Shown here: piece after piece, positions 32,529-42,975 of the stretch
How positions within the stretch are numbered: position 1 is the first letter of the stretch
Layout: each line of letters begins with the position of its first letter
NCBI GenBank assembly: GCA_007922225.1
Contig: ML680055.1
Span: 1,187,857-1,251,856, forward strand
Direction of reading: 5' to 3'
Origin: Emydura subglobosa
Lineage: Eukaryota > Chordata > Testudines > Chelidae
DNA length: 64,000 nucleotides
Translations under genes and position numbers: made by a program
Notes under the pieces: generated by a model
Told to the model about the DNA's origin: nothing
The model's database searches: none
The model's input: only the letters and a program-made list of their open reading frames with translations

Positions 32529-33410
32529 ATGGGCAAAGATTATGTTGGACCATTGGGTCCTTGGGATAGTCTCTGTGGGCTACGCCCTACAGTTTACATC
32601 TACACGCCCAACAACCCTCCCGCTATGTCCCTCTTCAGGGACCCCTCTCACAAGCAGCTCCTCTTGCAGGAGATGGACACCCTCCTCAACCTGGGAGTGG
32701 TGGAAATGGTCCCTCAAGGCAGAAGGGGGCAGGGGTTCTATTCGAGGTACTTCCTCATCCCCTAGGCAAAGGGGGGTCTGAGACCCACATTAGACCTGCG
32801 TCGTCTAAACAAATATGTCAAACGACTCAGGTTTCGCATGGTTTCCCTAGCCTCCATAATCCCTTCCCTGGATCCTGGAGACTGGTGTGCTGCCCTCGAC
32901 CTCAAGGACGCATACTTTCATGTGTCCATCCTCCCCAGCCACAGGCGCTTCCTCCACTTCATGGTGTCTGGCTCCCACTACCAATTTACAGCCCTGCCCT
33001 TTGGCCTGTCTTCGGCCCCAAGGGTATTCACCAAGTGCATGGTGGTGGTGGCTGCCCACCTGAGACAAAAGGGTGTGCAACTCTTCCCTTACCTGGACGA
33101 TCGGGGCAGGTCCAGGTCCCAAGTGCAGGAGAGCGTCACCCTCACGTGCTCCATGTGCAGCAGGCTGGGACTGCTCATAAATGAGCAGAAGTCCACACTA
33201 ACCCCAGTGCAACGCATAGAATTCATTGGGGCCACCCTGGACACTTCCCAGGCCAGAGCCTTCCTGCCTCAGCCACATTTCGAGGTGATGGTCTCCATCA
33301 TCTCCCAGCTGCACCGATGCTCCACGACAACATACAGGCACTGCCTACAGCTGTTAGGCCACATGGTGGCCTGCACGTATGTAGTGAGACTAGCTCGCCT
33401 GAGGCTCTGA
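32529..33410 (+). pseudogene. DIRS reverse transcriptase (stop codon and deletion)
   Basis: Motifs in order are VEMVPQGRRGQGFYSRYFLI, then an in-frame TAG at 32763-32765, then LDLRRLNKYVK, LDLKDAYFHVSILPSHRRFL, FTALPFGLSSAPRVFTKCM and the catalytic FPYLDD box. After YLDD the usual Trp-Leu-Ile is replaced by Arg-Gly-Arg, suggesting a small deletion. The frame ends at TGA 33408-33410. The polymerase would copy element RNA to DNA in the parent element. Confidence 0.88.
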
Positions 33411-33599
33411 CCGCTCCAGGCATGGTTGGCCTCGGTTTATGTGCCGAGCAGACACCCACTGGACTGGGTGGTCACAGTTCCCCTGCCCGTCCTAGCCTCG
33501 CTAGACTGGTGGCGGACTCCCAGGGCAGTGATGAAGGGCGTCTGTTCAGGGAATTGGTTCCATTGGTCACCCTAATTTCTGACACTTCGGACGTAGGAT

Positions 33600-34260
33600 G
33601 AGGAGCCCACATCAGCACCAACCTAGGCACTCAGGGGTTCTGGTCAGGGGAGGAGAGGCACCTACACATCAATGTGAAGGAGCTGAGGGCCATTCACCTA
33701 GCGTGCAAGGTGTTCCTCCGATTCCTGACAGGCAGCGTGGTGCAGGTGCTGGCGGATAGCACTGCAGCCACGCTTTACATAAACAGGCACAGAGGAGCGT
33801 GCTCCTTGGCCCTCTGCGAGAAAGCTACCCATCTGTGGGACTTTGCCGTGAGGCACGATTTCCTTATGACTGCCTCTCACCTCCCAGGAGTGAGAAATGA
33901 GGCGGATCGCCTCAGCAGGTTGTTTCTACCCCGCCACGACTGGTCGTTGAACCCAGAGGTCATGACTACAATCTTCCAGAAGTGGGGTGTTCCCCAAGTG
34001 GACCTGTTCGCGTTGGCCTGGAACGCGAAGTGTCCGAGGTTCTGCTCGCTCTGGGGTCGCGAGACCGGGTCGATTTCTAACATGTTCCTCACCGACTGGA
34101 CGGGGACTCTCATGTACGCGTTCCCGCCCATTCCATTTCTGCCCAAGGTGCTGCTGAATATAAAGAGGGACAGGGTGAATGTTATACTCATCGCTCCGGC
34201 CTGGCTGAGACAGCGCTGGTTCAGCATGCTGCTGGACCTTTCAATCGCCCCGCCCCTGGA
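33600..34260 (+). pseudogene. DIRS RNase H domain and downstream conserved region
   Basis: Open from 33674. It contains MKELRAIHLACKVFLRFL, VQVLADSTAATLYINRHRG and HLPGVRNEADRLSR, the RNase H core of DIRS. The conserved VDLFALAWNAKCPRFCS and MYAFPPIPFLPKVLLNI block follows. It continues in the same frame into the recombinase N-terminus. A TGA at 33599-33601 separates it from the reverse transcriptase. Confidence 0.85.
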
Positions 34261-34319
34261 GCTCCCAAGGCAGCACGACCTTCTGTCCCAGGACCGTGGT
34301 CGCCTGTTGCACGGCCTGG

Positions 34320-35366
34320 AGGCTCTGTGGCTGACAGAGGAAGAGAGAGCCTGCTCGGTGCGGGTCCAGCAAATCCTGCTTGGCAGCAGGAAACCTTCTA
34401 CACAGGTTGTGTATCGGGCTAAGTGGAGGCGGTTTACCTGTTGGGCGAAGTCCCAGGATATTCCACCCAGCCTCTCACCTGTACAGGTGATTCTGGAGTA
34501 CCTGCTCCAGCTAAAGCTAAAGGTCTGGTGCTGGCCTCGTTGAAGGTTCACCTGGTGGCCATTTCAACCTTCCATCAGCCACTAGAGGGGAGATCCCTGT
34601 TCTCCCATCCCATGTCAGTCAGGTTCCTCAAGGGGGTGGAGAGGCTTTATCCGCAGGTCTGTGACCCGGTGCCTCCCTGGGATCTCAATCTGGTCCTCTC
34701 ATGATTCACGGAGCCCCCCCTTCTAACCCATGGCTTCATGCCCCCTGCTCCTGCTTTCATGGAAGGTAGCCTTCCTGGTGGCCATTACCTCAGCTAGGAG
34801 GGTCTCCAAGATTGGGACTTGACCTCGGAGCCCCCTTATACGTATTCTATGAGGACAAGGTGCAGTTAAGGCCGCATCCAGCCTTCCTGCCCAAGGTGGT
34901 TTCCCAATTTCATTGTAACCAAGATATTTTTCTCCCCGTGTTTTTTCCCAAACCGCACGGTTCGGAGGAGGAGAGGAGATGGCATTCGCTGGACGTGAGA
35001 CGAGCCCTGGCTGCCTGCATCGAGTGTACAAAGCCGTTCCGGAAATCGACGCAGCTCTTCGTCGCAATGGCTGACCGGATGAAAGACTCACCTGTCTCCA
35101 CCCAGTGCATCTCCGCGTGGATTACGTCATGCATCAAGTTCTGCTACGAGCAGGTGAAGGTGCCGCTTCTGAGACCCATCACAGCGCACTCAACCAGAGC
35201 TCAAACCTCGACTACAGCCTTCCTGGAGAGAGTGCCCCTGCAGGACATCTGCAAAGCCGCCACCTGGTCGTCGGTGCACACCTTCACGTCCCTGTATGCC
35301 ATCGTCCAGCAGGCGAGAGAGGACGCAGGATTCAGCAGAGCTGTGCTGAGGGCAGCTCACCGCTAA
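34320..35366 (+). pseudogene. DIRS tyrosine recombinase, frameshifted
   Basis: The N-terminal core-binding part (ILLGSRKPSTQVVYRAKWRR then FTCWAK) is open to 34543. The catalytic part is open at 34812-35366 in another frame: VQLRPHPAFLPKV with the first conserved Arg, then HSTRAQTSTTAFLERVPLQD with the His-x-x-Arg pair, then KAATWSSVHTFTSLYAIV with the catalytic Tyr. All catalytic residues remain visible, but a stop and frameshifts in 34543-34812 break the protein. In live elements it inserts the circular DNA copy. Confidence 0.87.
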
Positions 35367-35408
35367 CTCCTACCCACATCCAAGGTATTGCTTGTTAGTC
35401 ACCTACAG

Positions 35409-35500
35409 TGGAATGGACATGAGCAAACACTAGAAGAAGAAAACAAGGTTATTTACCAGTAACTGATGTTCTTCAAGATGTGTTGCTCATGTCCATTCCA
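35409..35500 (+). repeat. DIRS internal complementary region
   Basis: 35409-35441 (TGGAATGGACATGAGCAAAC then ACTAGAAGAAGAA) is the reverse complement of the outer end of the left terminal repeat. 35469-35500 (TTCTTCAAGATGTGTTGCTC then ATGTCCATTCCA) is the reverse complement of the outer end of the right terminal repeat. This arrangement is the hallmark used by DIRS elements to join their ends into a circle. Confidence 0.88.
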
Positions 35501-35530
35501 CACCCACCCCCAGCCCCACTGCCGGAGTTG

Positions 35531-35718
35531 GCAGAAAGAAGGGACTGAGGGGCGTTGCGCTGGCAGTGCCTCATATACCGCGGCATGTGCGTGGGGCTCC
35601 AGGGGGCACCAGAGCCGGCCCTACAGGATCTGCTAAAGGGAAAAAAGTTCCGGGAACCGTGCACGGAGGCGTGCACTCACCTATACTGGAATGGACATGA
35701 GCAGCACATCTCGAAGAA
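35531..35718 (-). repeat. DIRS right inverted terminal repeat
   Basis: It starts GCAGAAAGAAGGGACTGAGG and ends TGGACATGAGCAGCACATCT then CGAAGAA. It pairs with 29528-29718 at about 85-90% by eye. The outermost end is CGAAGAA, against TTCTTCG on the left. Confidence 0.92.
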
Positions 35719-36169
35719 CAGCAGTTACTGGCAACCTTGTTTTCTCAGGGCTCTGCTCACATTCTAGAACAGACACGAGGGAAAAAAGAAAAGGTTCTAG
35801 AGTTAACGTCTCTGAGCGCCCAATCAATAGCCTTGAGCTTTCAGCACAGGACTAAAACGTAGTCCTTTGCAAGAATACACTCACGTTTTAAAACAGCTTC
35901 CCCAGCAAGCACTGGGCTGTGATGAGATATTCCCAACTGCTCTCCAACCGCTCCCATCAATCAAAGCAGTTCCAGAGGGGAGATCCTACTGCAAAACCCA
36001 TCCTTCTACAGTGAAACGTGTTAAAATCACCTTTGCCCAGAGCTGATCTCTGGCTGTTAACCGTAGAGACCGGAGGATCAGGAAGGATCTTGGGATACTT
36101 ACGACTGGATATGGATGCTGGTTTGATGCCATTTCATTCCACTGCTTGACTGAGGATCTAGACTGAATA
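35719..36169. other. Upstream region of FAM187A
   Basis: Single-copy-looking DNA between the DIRS element and FAM187A. No TATA box or CpG-rich promoter was recognised, and an upstream non-coding exon remains possible. Confidence 0.4.
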
Positions 36170-37414
36170 ATGGAGATGAGGCTGGTTGAAATTGCCATTC
36201 TCCTTAGGACGGCAGATGTTCTCCACGCCTTTGCAATCATGGAGAAGGAAGATGTGTTGAAGAAAACACCCTGCCCAGCCTTCCTGATGTTTGACAATGC
36301 CGCCTACTTGGCTGACATGAGCTTTGAGCTCCCTTGTAACTGCAAGCCAGAAGAGGTCACCTCAGTGGTGTGGTACTTCCAGAAGAGCATGGGCAGCCGG
36401 CAGACCAAGGTCTTAACAGACTTCGACGGAACCGTAGTCACGGACTCAGGCCACATCCGGACGGGCAGCGACATGCTGAAGCGCTTCAGCATTAGGATGT
36501 TCAGTCTCATCATCTTCCAGGCCCAGGCGGAGGATTCAGGCCACTATCTCTGTGGCACCAAGCAAGGGGACTTCTTCTATGGCTATGACGTGGATGTGCA
36601 GCCCTCCAAGGGCCTCACCGTGGCCTTTGAGGACCGGAGCCAACACCCACAGAAGGATCATACAGAAAAGCATTTCAGCGTGTTCACCACCTTCTGGGCC
36701 TGGAGCAAGTGTGACCGCTGTGGAGTGAGAGGTGAGCAACGGAGAATCGGCCTCTGCTACGTGAAGAACGCCTACCTCTACCCCAGGTACCGCACAGTCA
36801 CAGCCGATGTGGTGTCCTGTGGCTCAAGATCGATCCCCGTGCGCTTCCAGGGCACCGTCCAGCTCAGGAAGCCCGAGGTTGTCATCCGAAGCTGCTTGAG
36901 GCCTTGTATAAAGAAGAAGGATCCCGAGGAAGGTGTGCTGTCCATCTCCAACCTTATCGCAAAAGTTGGCCATAAACCCTGGCTGCCCATGGTCCCCATT
37001 CAGTTCCACAAGCAGCTTCTTGGAAGCGGTCTGATAATCGCCTGCCCTGGGGCCAGGCCAGAGCATGCAGTGGCCTGGGACAAAGATTCAGCTCGATTGT
37101 ACCGCACCAGCTTCCTCATTGGGGTCAACAAGAGCATGCGGGTCTTCATCGACCATGGCAACCACCTGCACATTCGCTTTACCCAGCTGAACGACAGGGG
37201 CACTTACTACTGCTGGCGGGAGGGGCAAATGGTCGCTGGCTTCCGGCTCTCCGTCGGGTACCGAGGTCATCGCAAGCGAACCCTCGATGACCCCGAGACG
37301 AAATATGCCATCAAGGCCATCCTCACCAGCTATGTCCTCATCACCATGGTCTTCGTCACCATCCATGTCTGCCGCTGCTGCTTGTACGTGTTCAGATGCC
37401 CTGCCATGGGGTAG
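36170..37414 (+). CDS. FAM187A: FAM187A, Ig-like V-type domain membrane protein
   Basis: An intact single-exon frame of 414 codons (human has 413). The N-terminus is hydrophobic (VEIAILL) and probably a signal peptide. A first Ig-like domain spans about 40-140 with the Cys-Trp-Cys pattern ([30 protein letters not shown]). A Cys-rich linker contains [21 protein letters not shown] second Ig-like domain spans about 275-370 ([43 protein letters not shown]). A transmembrane helix lies at about 383-405, then a short Cys-rich tail. Function is not established in the family. Two in-frame ATGs (36170, 36176) are equally plausible starts. In human it lies directly beside CCDC103 and can be read through from it; here 24 kb of transposons intervene, so independent transcription is likely. 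Confidence 0.95.
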   Translation: MEMRLVEIAILLRTADVLHAFAIMEKEDVLKKTPCPAFLMFDNAAYLADMSFELPCNCKPEEVTSVVWYFQKSMGSRQTKVLTDFDGTVVTDSGHIRTGSDMLKRFSIRMFSLIIFQAQAEDSGHYLCGTKQGDFFYGYDVDVQPSKGLTVAFEDRSQHPQKDHTEKHFSVFTTFWAWSKCDRCGVRGEQRRIGLCYVKNAYLYPRYRTVTADVVSCGSRSIPVRFQGTVQLRKPEVVIRSCLRPCIKKKDPEEGVLSISNLIAKVGHKPWLPMVPIQFHKQLLGSGLIIACPGARPEHAVAWDKDSARLYRTSFLIGVNKSMRVFIDHGNHLHIRFTQLNDRGTYYCWREGQMVAGFRLSVGYRGHRKRTLDDPETKYAIKAILTSYVLITMVFVTIHVCRCCLYVFRCPAMG

Positions 37415-37529
37415 CATTGCCAGCGAGCGCTGGCTGCAGGCCAAGGACATTATTTATTTCATCCATTTGTTATTATGTCTTGGAACATTTTCGCTTGGGC
37501 TGTTGGGAGTTTTCCTAACGCACATTAGC

Positions 37530-37535
37530 AATAAA
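37530..37535 (+). terminator. FAM187A: FAM187A polyadenylation signal
   Basis: AATAAA lies 116 bases after the FAM187A stop codon, in a short AT-rich 3' UTR. It is the first such hexamer after the gene. Confidence 0.7.
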
Positions 37536-37638
37536 GGCAAGCAAAATGCTACCAGTGCGTGCTCACTAATTTCCTTTCATTGTGGAGAAAGGGGGAACTG
37601 AACCGTAATGCATTCAGAAGATTACAGCTTCAGCTTGT

Positions 37639-37722
37639 TAAGGACAGAGTCTGGGAACCAGGACTTCTGGGATGTGTTCCTGGCTGGGCCAAGAACTTGC
37701 TGTGTGACTGGGTAAATCACTT
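37639..37722 (+). repeat. MIR SINE fragment
   Basis: CAGGACTTCTGGGATGTGTT then CCTGGCTGGGCCAAGAACTT and GCTGTGTGACTGGGTAAATC follow MIR core order. Confidence 0.55.
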
Positions 37723-37745
37723 AGTAAAATAATAATATTTTGCAC

Positions 37746-38007
37746 TTAGTGTCTATACTAGAAGCGCTACATCAGCGCAAGCAGTGCCCCGCTGCAGTGC
37801 ATATGGTGAAGACACTCTACGCCAATGGGAGCGAGCTCTCCCATCAGCATAACAACTGCACCCCTACAAGAGGTGGTAGCTATGTCAGCAGGAGAAGCTC
37901 TCCCTCTTCTTAGGTCGGTGTGACTTACATCGCTCCGGGGGGTGGATTATTCACACCCCTGAATGATGTAACTTATACCACCGTAAGTGGTAGTGTAGAC
38001 AAAGCCA
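37746..38007. mobile_element. Harbinger-type MITE, sister of the 8549 element
   Basis: It starts near CTTAGTGTCTATACTAG and ends GGTAGTGTAGACAAAGCC, again imperfect inverted repeats. Interior motifs CTCTCCCATCAGCATAA, GGTAGCTATGTCAGCAG and TTCACACCCCTGAATGA match the copy at 8549-8844. Confidence 0.75.
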
Positions 38008-38019
38008 AGGATCTCAAAG

Positions 38020-38100
38020 TGGTATGAAGGTGGTGAAGTACCATATTATTATCCCCATTGTACAGGTGGGAAACTGAGGCACAAGGGGCCAGGTTTTCAA
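38020..38100 (-). repeat. MIR SINE 3' core fragment
   Basis: ATTATTATCCCCATTGTACA then GGTGGGAAACTGAGGCACAA is the reverse complement of the MIR CTCAGTTTCC/ATGGGGATAATAAT core. Confidence 0.7.
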
Positions 38101-40774
38101 GGGCCCAGCAGCCAACGTGCCAAAGTGTGCTGAGCCGCTTCTGAAAGTCCAGCCATTTCTCTTGGCGCCTACAAGGAGCTGAGCCCTTTGGAACAGAGTT
38201 GGAAATTCTGGCTCTAGTCCGATGGCTCCAGCAACAAGTCAGTCCGGCCCCTCCCCAGAGCACCTGTTCGCAGGCTCCTCTTCAAAGTGATGTCGTAGGG
38301 CTTCCCTGTCCTCATCCCCTCCCCTGGGCACGGGAGAAGCTATTGGGCTATTCTCTCTCTCTGGCTCAGGACACACCCAGAACCACAGGCTGCCCTGGGG
38401 GGAGAATCTTCAGGCTTCAGGGTGGGGCACAGGTAGGTTCCTTATCCCCTTCCAACCTCAGTGGGCACCCTTCCCTGGTACCTGCAATGCATGCTGGGGC
38501 ATGCCTCCGCGATGCCAACGCCATGCAAGGGAGCTACAGGGGAGAGAACTGAGGGAGGGGTGGGTCTGTGCAGCTGGGGCCAGGAACCTCCTGCAGCCTC
38601 AGCCAACCCCATACATGAGTCCAATGCCAAAATCAGGAGATTGGCCCCAAGTCGCATGATTTAAAAGCATGCTGTTATGGTCCTGGTCTGCCTTTGATTG
38701 TAGATTGCCCTGTCCCGCCCGGCTGGGGGCATGACGATCAGTGTAATAGGAGCACTGGCTGCAGCAGCAATCCCTCCATGTCTGCCCACCCTGCTCTGGG
38801 AATTAATCTGCCCCACATCAATTCCACCTTCACCCCCAGTCTCACCTCCGCTCCTCCAGGGGCTCTTTGCCCCCCTCTCACAGGCCTGGGGGGGGCTATC
38901 GGGGGTCCCCTCTCCCCCTTACAGGCTGGGGGGGTGTAGCTCCAGGGCTTTTCAGCCCCCTTCCCAGGGGTGCCCGGCAGAGGGGGGGACAAGGCGCTAT
39001 CCTGCCCCTGCTGCTCACAGGAGAGGGGTGGGGCCACCCTGAGCTGCTGGCTCACTGCTCCCCCTCTCTCCCTCCCGTGAGAACTGAGCTGGCTCCGGAG
39101 GGGAGGAGGTAGGGCACCCCTGATTGGCTGCTCTTCCCCAGTAGGTGGGAGAGTGGGAAAGCAGCCAATCAGAGGGGGCTCCCCGCAGGCAGCGATGACT
39201 TTGGCCCAGGCACTGAGGGTCTCGCTCAGCCAGGCTCGCGTGGCTGGTGACGCTGCTCCCAGGAGCTGGCCGTCGCCCTCGCTTGGGTTGCGGCTGTCCG
39301 AGCGCAGCACACGGCTCTCCAGGCTGGGTCTGGAGGAGGACTGATGGGCTGGCACATGGAGACCAGCAGTGGGACTCCAGCCTGGGGTAGCTGGTTGAGT
39401 TATAGCTGAAAGGGAGCTGAGGCTTTAATCCAGCCAGCCCAGCCCCGGTCGTGTCTACACTAGCTGCCACCTGCCCCTTTAAATCCTGAGGCCCAGGCCA
39501 GGGGCAGGCACTGTCCAGCTCACCTCCCCTTTGTCCTGATCATGCTCCTAGTCTGTGCACCGGGGCCAGTCACCACTCGCGCTGTGCGTCACATTACGCC
39601 CCATGTGCAGGGCGCTGGAATCCCAGGGCTGAAACTCCGTAGCGAGGGCCCGAGCTGCGAGCTTTGGCTGTGCTGCACGGCTCAGACGCAGCATCCTGCC
39701 CCAGCCCAGGCTGGGAATGGCCCTCCGGGGGAGGGGCAGCCTGCCATGGCGCGCCCCGGGATCGGAGAGCAAAGGCTGACGGACCCTGCCACTGGGGCCT
39801 GGGCAGTAGAGGGCCAGTGGAGTTTGATGTCTCAGGGAATAGCAGGCGGTGCAACGCGCGGAGCCCAGCTGCGATGCGGGACACCTGGAGGAGGAGCTGG
39901 GCGATGGCGAGAAGGGAGACGGCCCAGCGTGTCCGTGAGTCGTGGGACTCGCACTCAGGTGGTTTCTGGGAGGGGATGCTCCAGTGGCCCACCTGTACCA
40001 GGAGTTATCGAGTGTGCTGCCCGCAGGCCAGTGAAATGCAGACGCCTGCCCTGGCTGCGTCATTCCCTCTGGGTCTTTCGGGCTGTGAGGCAGCATGGTC
40101 GCTGGATAGCAGCCTGGCTTTGTCGCTGGCTCTGCCGCTGGCCCCCTGGGAAGTCACGGTGTCTTTTTCCTTCCCGCCCCTTGTCCGTTCACACTGAGTG
40201 CTTGCCCTCTGGGGCAGGGCCTGCTTCTCACTGTGTCTATACAATCCCTGACCTTGGCTGGGGCCTAGGGGTGCTACTGCCGTAGAGAGAGTGAGTTATA
40301 AAACAACACCCATCGGCAGGGAGGGGCGTTGTCTGGAGAGCAGCCCTGGGCACAGGGGCCCCGCAGGCCCTGCCATCTGTGGTTCTTCTCTTCTAGCTGA
40401 TGCTCGCCCTGGGGCTCACTCTCTCTTCACCCGCTTCTCCTTCGGAACCTGCCGGGGTCTGGCGAGGCCAGTGTCACAGGGACGAGGGTGCTGCAAGGGG
40501 AGGCTCAAATGCCTTGGGCACTCTGCAAACTCTGTCTAGTGGAGATACTTGTGCGTGTAGGATAAGGGCCATACAGGTGCCAGGGGCCCGGGGCCAGCAC
40601 CAGCTGCTTCAGCAGAAGGTGGAGGAACCCCCTAGTGGACAGTGGTGCAATAACCAGTCCTTACGGGAAGCATCTTCCTAGCCCGGTCTACTGGTGGTTG
40701 GTTTATTTGCTGACACTGCAGGGTTGATCTCCCCTTAAATGCTTTTCGCCTCTCTCCTGTAGCCGGGGATGGTC
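38101..40774. other. GC-rich intergenic DNA, no gene recognised
   Basis: Many overlapping open frames occur on both strands because the region is GC-rich. None shows a family motif, splice structure or a partner on the neighbouring DNA. GTGTCTACACTAGCTG near 39455 may be a MITE end. Confidence 0.45.
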
Positions 40775-41480
40775 TCATTAGCTAGCCATTGACATGCCAC
40801 CAAGCTCCTGTCTCAAGGACAGTCTGTGGCAATGAGTTCCATGGTCTAAAACAGCGCGTGAAAAAGCATTTCCTTTTGTCACTTTTAAAGGCGCTGCCGT
40901 TGAGCTTCTGAGCCAGGGTAGCTAGACGCAGTTGATTCACTTTCATTAGTTTGGCTCTCGCTATCATGTTCTCTCTAAACGAAAGAGGACTGGTCCTTTC
41001 ACTCGCTCCTCATATGGAAATCTCTGCAGCCCCTGATCACTTGTCACCTGTCTCTGAACCCCACTATTGCAGCTAGGTGCTTTTGGAGCTGGGGTGACCG
41101 ATACCGGACACATTGTTCCAGGTGGGGGTGAACCACACATCTATATAAAAGCATTAGAAGATTTTCAGTTATTTACACTCCCATTCCACGTGCCTCTTAA
41201 CACGGTCTGCCAGACCCTCCAGTGATGTGTGTCCGTTCACACTAGGGCTCACCGGCAGTGTTTGTCGGTTCACACCAGACTCTCCAGTGGTGTGGGTCGG
41301 TTCATCCCAGCCAATGATCCGGGTTCTTGTTTGCTTTTCCGCCTTGTCACTGCACTTTGAGCACATGCCTCTTTCCTGAGGGCTCGCAGTTCATTTAAAA
41401 CCCTAAGGATGGACATCAGTAGGTCGGAGTATTCCTTCCAATTTGCTTTACCTTGCAATTGACAACACTGAATTTCATCT
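40775..41480 (-). repeat. Old LINE fragment (L2/CR1-like)
   Basis: The minus strand gives RLATLAQKLNGSAFKSDKRK then CFFTRCFRPWNSLPQTVLET, the degraded C-terminus of a LINE reverse transcriptase (compare the [12 protein letters not shown] block at 14.2 kb). The upstream GGTGACCGATACCGGACACA and ACACATCTATATAAAAGCAT fit the same LINE region. It is heavily mutated. Confidence 0.65.
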
Positions 41481-42809
41481 GCCCTCGTGTTGCTGGTTCA
41501 TCCCAGTTGCTTGGCTCCTTCTGAATTTCCTTCCCTTCTTCTCGAGTCTAGATAACTCTGTGTCATCTGCAGATGTTCCCACCTCCCTGCTCACGCCCTC
41601 TTCCAGGCCTGATATGTTGGGGCACAATATTTGTGATGCTGAAAATTGGCTTTGTCACGGTTCCTCCCAGGCAGCCTGCAGGGCAAGCCTGTGCTTTTGT
41701 TCAATCCTCCTCCCCTATTTCCCCTTCTGCATCTGAGCTCCTGTCACAAACACCATGCTCCCCTGGCCCTGGCTGGGTATTTGCAGCTCAGAAGTTACAC
41801 GTGGGACTGAAGGGCATTGGGAGAACGGTTGTGGCGGGACTATGCACTCACCATGGGCATGCACCAGCAGTCGCTGGGGTTGGGAACCAGACCTGGAATA
41901 GGGTAAGTTTCAGGTCAAGATTGAGCTGCATTGGCAAAAGCTATGTGAGGGGAGCTGGGACTGGGAGGCACTGGCAGATCTGAGGGTTGTGGGGAGCCAG
42001 GACTGGACTAGCAGGGGGATCCCAGCTGGGACTGGGAGGCACGGGCAGAGCTAAGCTTACACAGGAGCTGCCCACACTAGATTCTTGCAGGTACAACCAA
42101 CCGCTCATTTTTCTGAGCACTGAAACCCGGGCTCCCCTGACCCCTGATGAGGCGCAGGTTGCATTTATCTGACCAGCGAGAATGCAGTACTTGTGTTAGC
42201 TTTATTTCTTGTCTCAGGCTGCTGCTGCTATTAGCGTATTAAGTCAGTAGCAACGCGCAGTGCAGGAAACTGCTCACTAACATATCAGCATCTTCTGAGA
42301 GAGCAGAGCAAGGGGGTCTATGCAAGTGACAATTCAGTCTGACAAACTCCTACCATCCCTGGCGCACCCCCTGTCCGGCCGCCTCCTACCTGGCCCCAAA
42401 CAAACCCTGGCTCTTCACAAATAGCCTGGGGCAGCCACTCTCTGCGGCTCTGGGGATTTGAACTCTCTGGTTTGACCCTGACAAGGGCCTGTTTGATGGC
42501 AAAATAGGATCTAAGGCCAAAGGTCCTGGACCAAGATCTTCATAGGTGACGAATGAGATGGGGGCAAGGCCCCATTCCTGGGTGCCCGTCTGGCGATGCC
42601 TTACAGGGTTCTGGTTTTAAGAAAATGCTGGGCACCCGCCTCTGAAAATCAAGCCCCCAAAACCTGAGCCACCCAGAATATCTGAACATGTTGGCACACA
42701 GCTGAGCGACTGACTCCAGGGCGCAGCACCACTGCTGCTGCTGCCTTGCATGGCCACTTCCGCGCCACTCTCTTCTCAGCGCTTTGGGAATCTCGTGGAG
42801 CCTCTAAAG
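41481..42809. other. Intergenic, nothing identified
   Basis: No convincing exon or repeat. A minus-strand AATAAA occurs at 42201-42206 but is 3.6 kb beyond the GFAP stop. Confidence 0.45.
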
Positions 42810-42975
42810 GGAGAGTGTTGTCTAGTGGTTAGGGCACATGACTGGGTGCTAGGATAGCCAGGGTCTGTGCTGTCTCTGCCACTGCCTTGCTGGCTGACCT
42901 TGGGCAAGTCACAACTCTCTCGGTGCCTCAGTTGGCCCAGCTGCACGTAGGGGATAATAATCCACCCCTCTCGCC
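42810..42975 (+). repeat. MIR SINE, well preserved
   Basis: TGTCTAGTGGTTAGGGCACA, TGCCACTGCCTTGCTGGCTG, ACCTTGGGCAAGTCACAACT and GGTGCCTCAGTTGGCCCAGC occur in MIR order, followed by GGGGATAATAAT. Confidence 0.85.

Larger units (their letters stand above)
29528..35718 (+). mobile_element. DIRS tyrosine-recombinase retrotransposon, structurally complete, coding frames broken
   Basis: The element is bounded by inverted terminal repeats of about 190 bases (29528-29718 and 35531-35718). An internal complementary region (35409-35500) sits just before the right repeat. Coding order is gag-like, reverse transcriptase, RNase H, tyrosine recombinase, which is diagnostic of the DIRS superfamily. DIRS elements copy through RNA, and a tyrosine recombinase inserts a circular DNA without making target duplications. 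None was seen here. Stops and frameshifts in every gene show that this copy is inactive. Confidence 0.92.

Noticed and set aside
36304..37450. Antisense frames across FAM187A
   Set aside because: They mirror the codon pattern of a conserved plus-strand gene and show no family motifs.
39542..40285. A 247-codon plus-strand frame
   Set aside because: GC-rich region with equal-length frames on both strands, no recognised domain, and no splice or poly(A) context.
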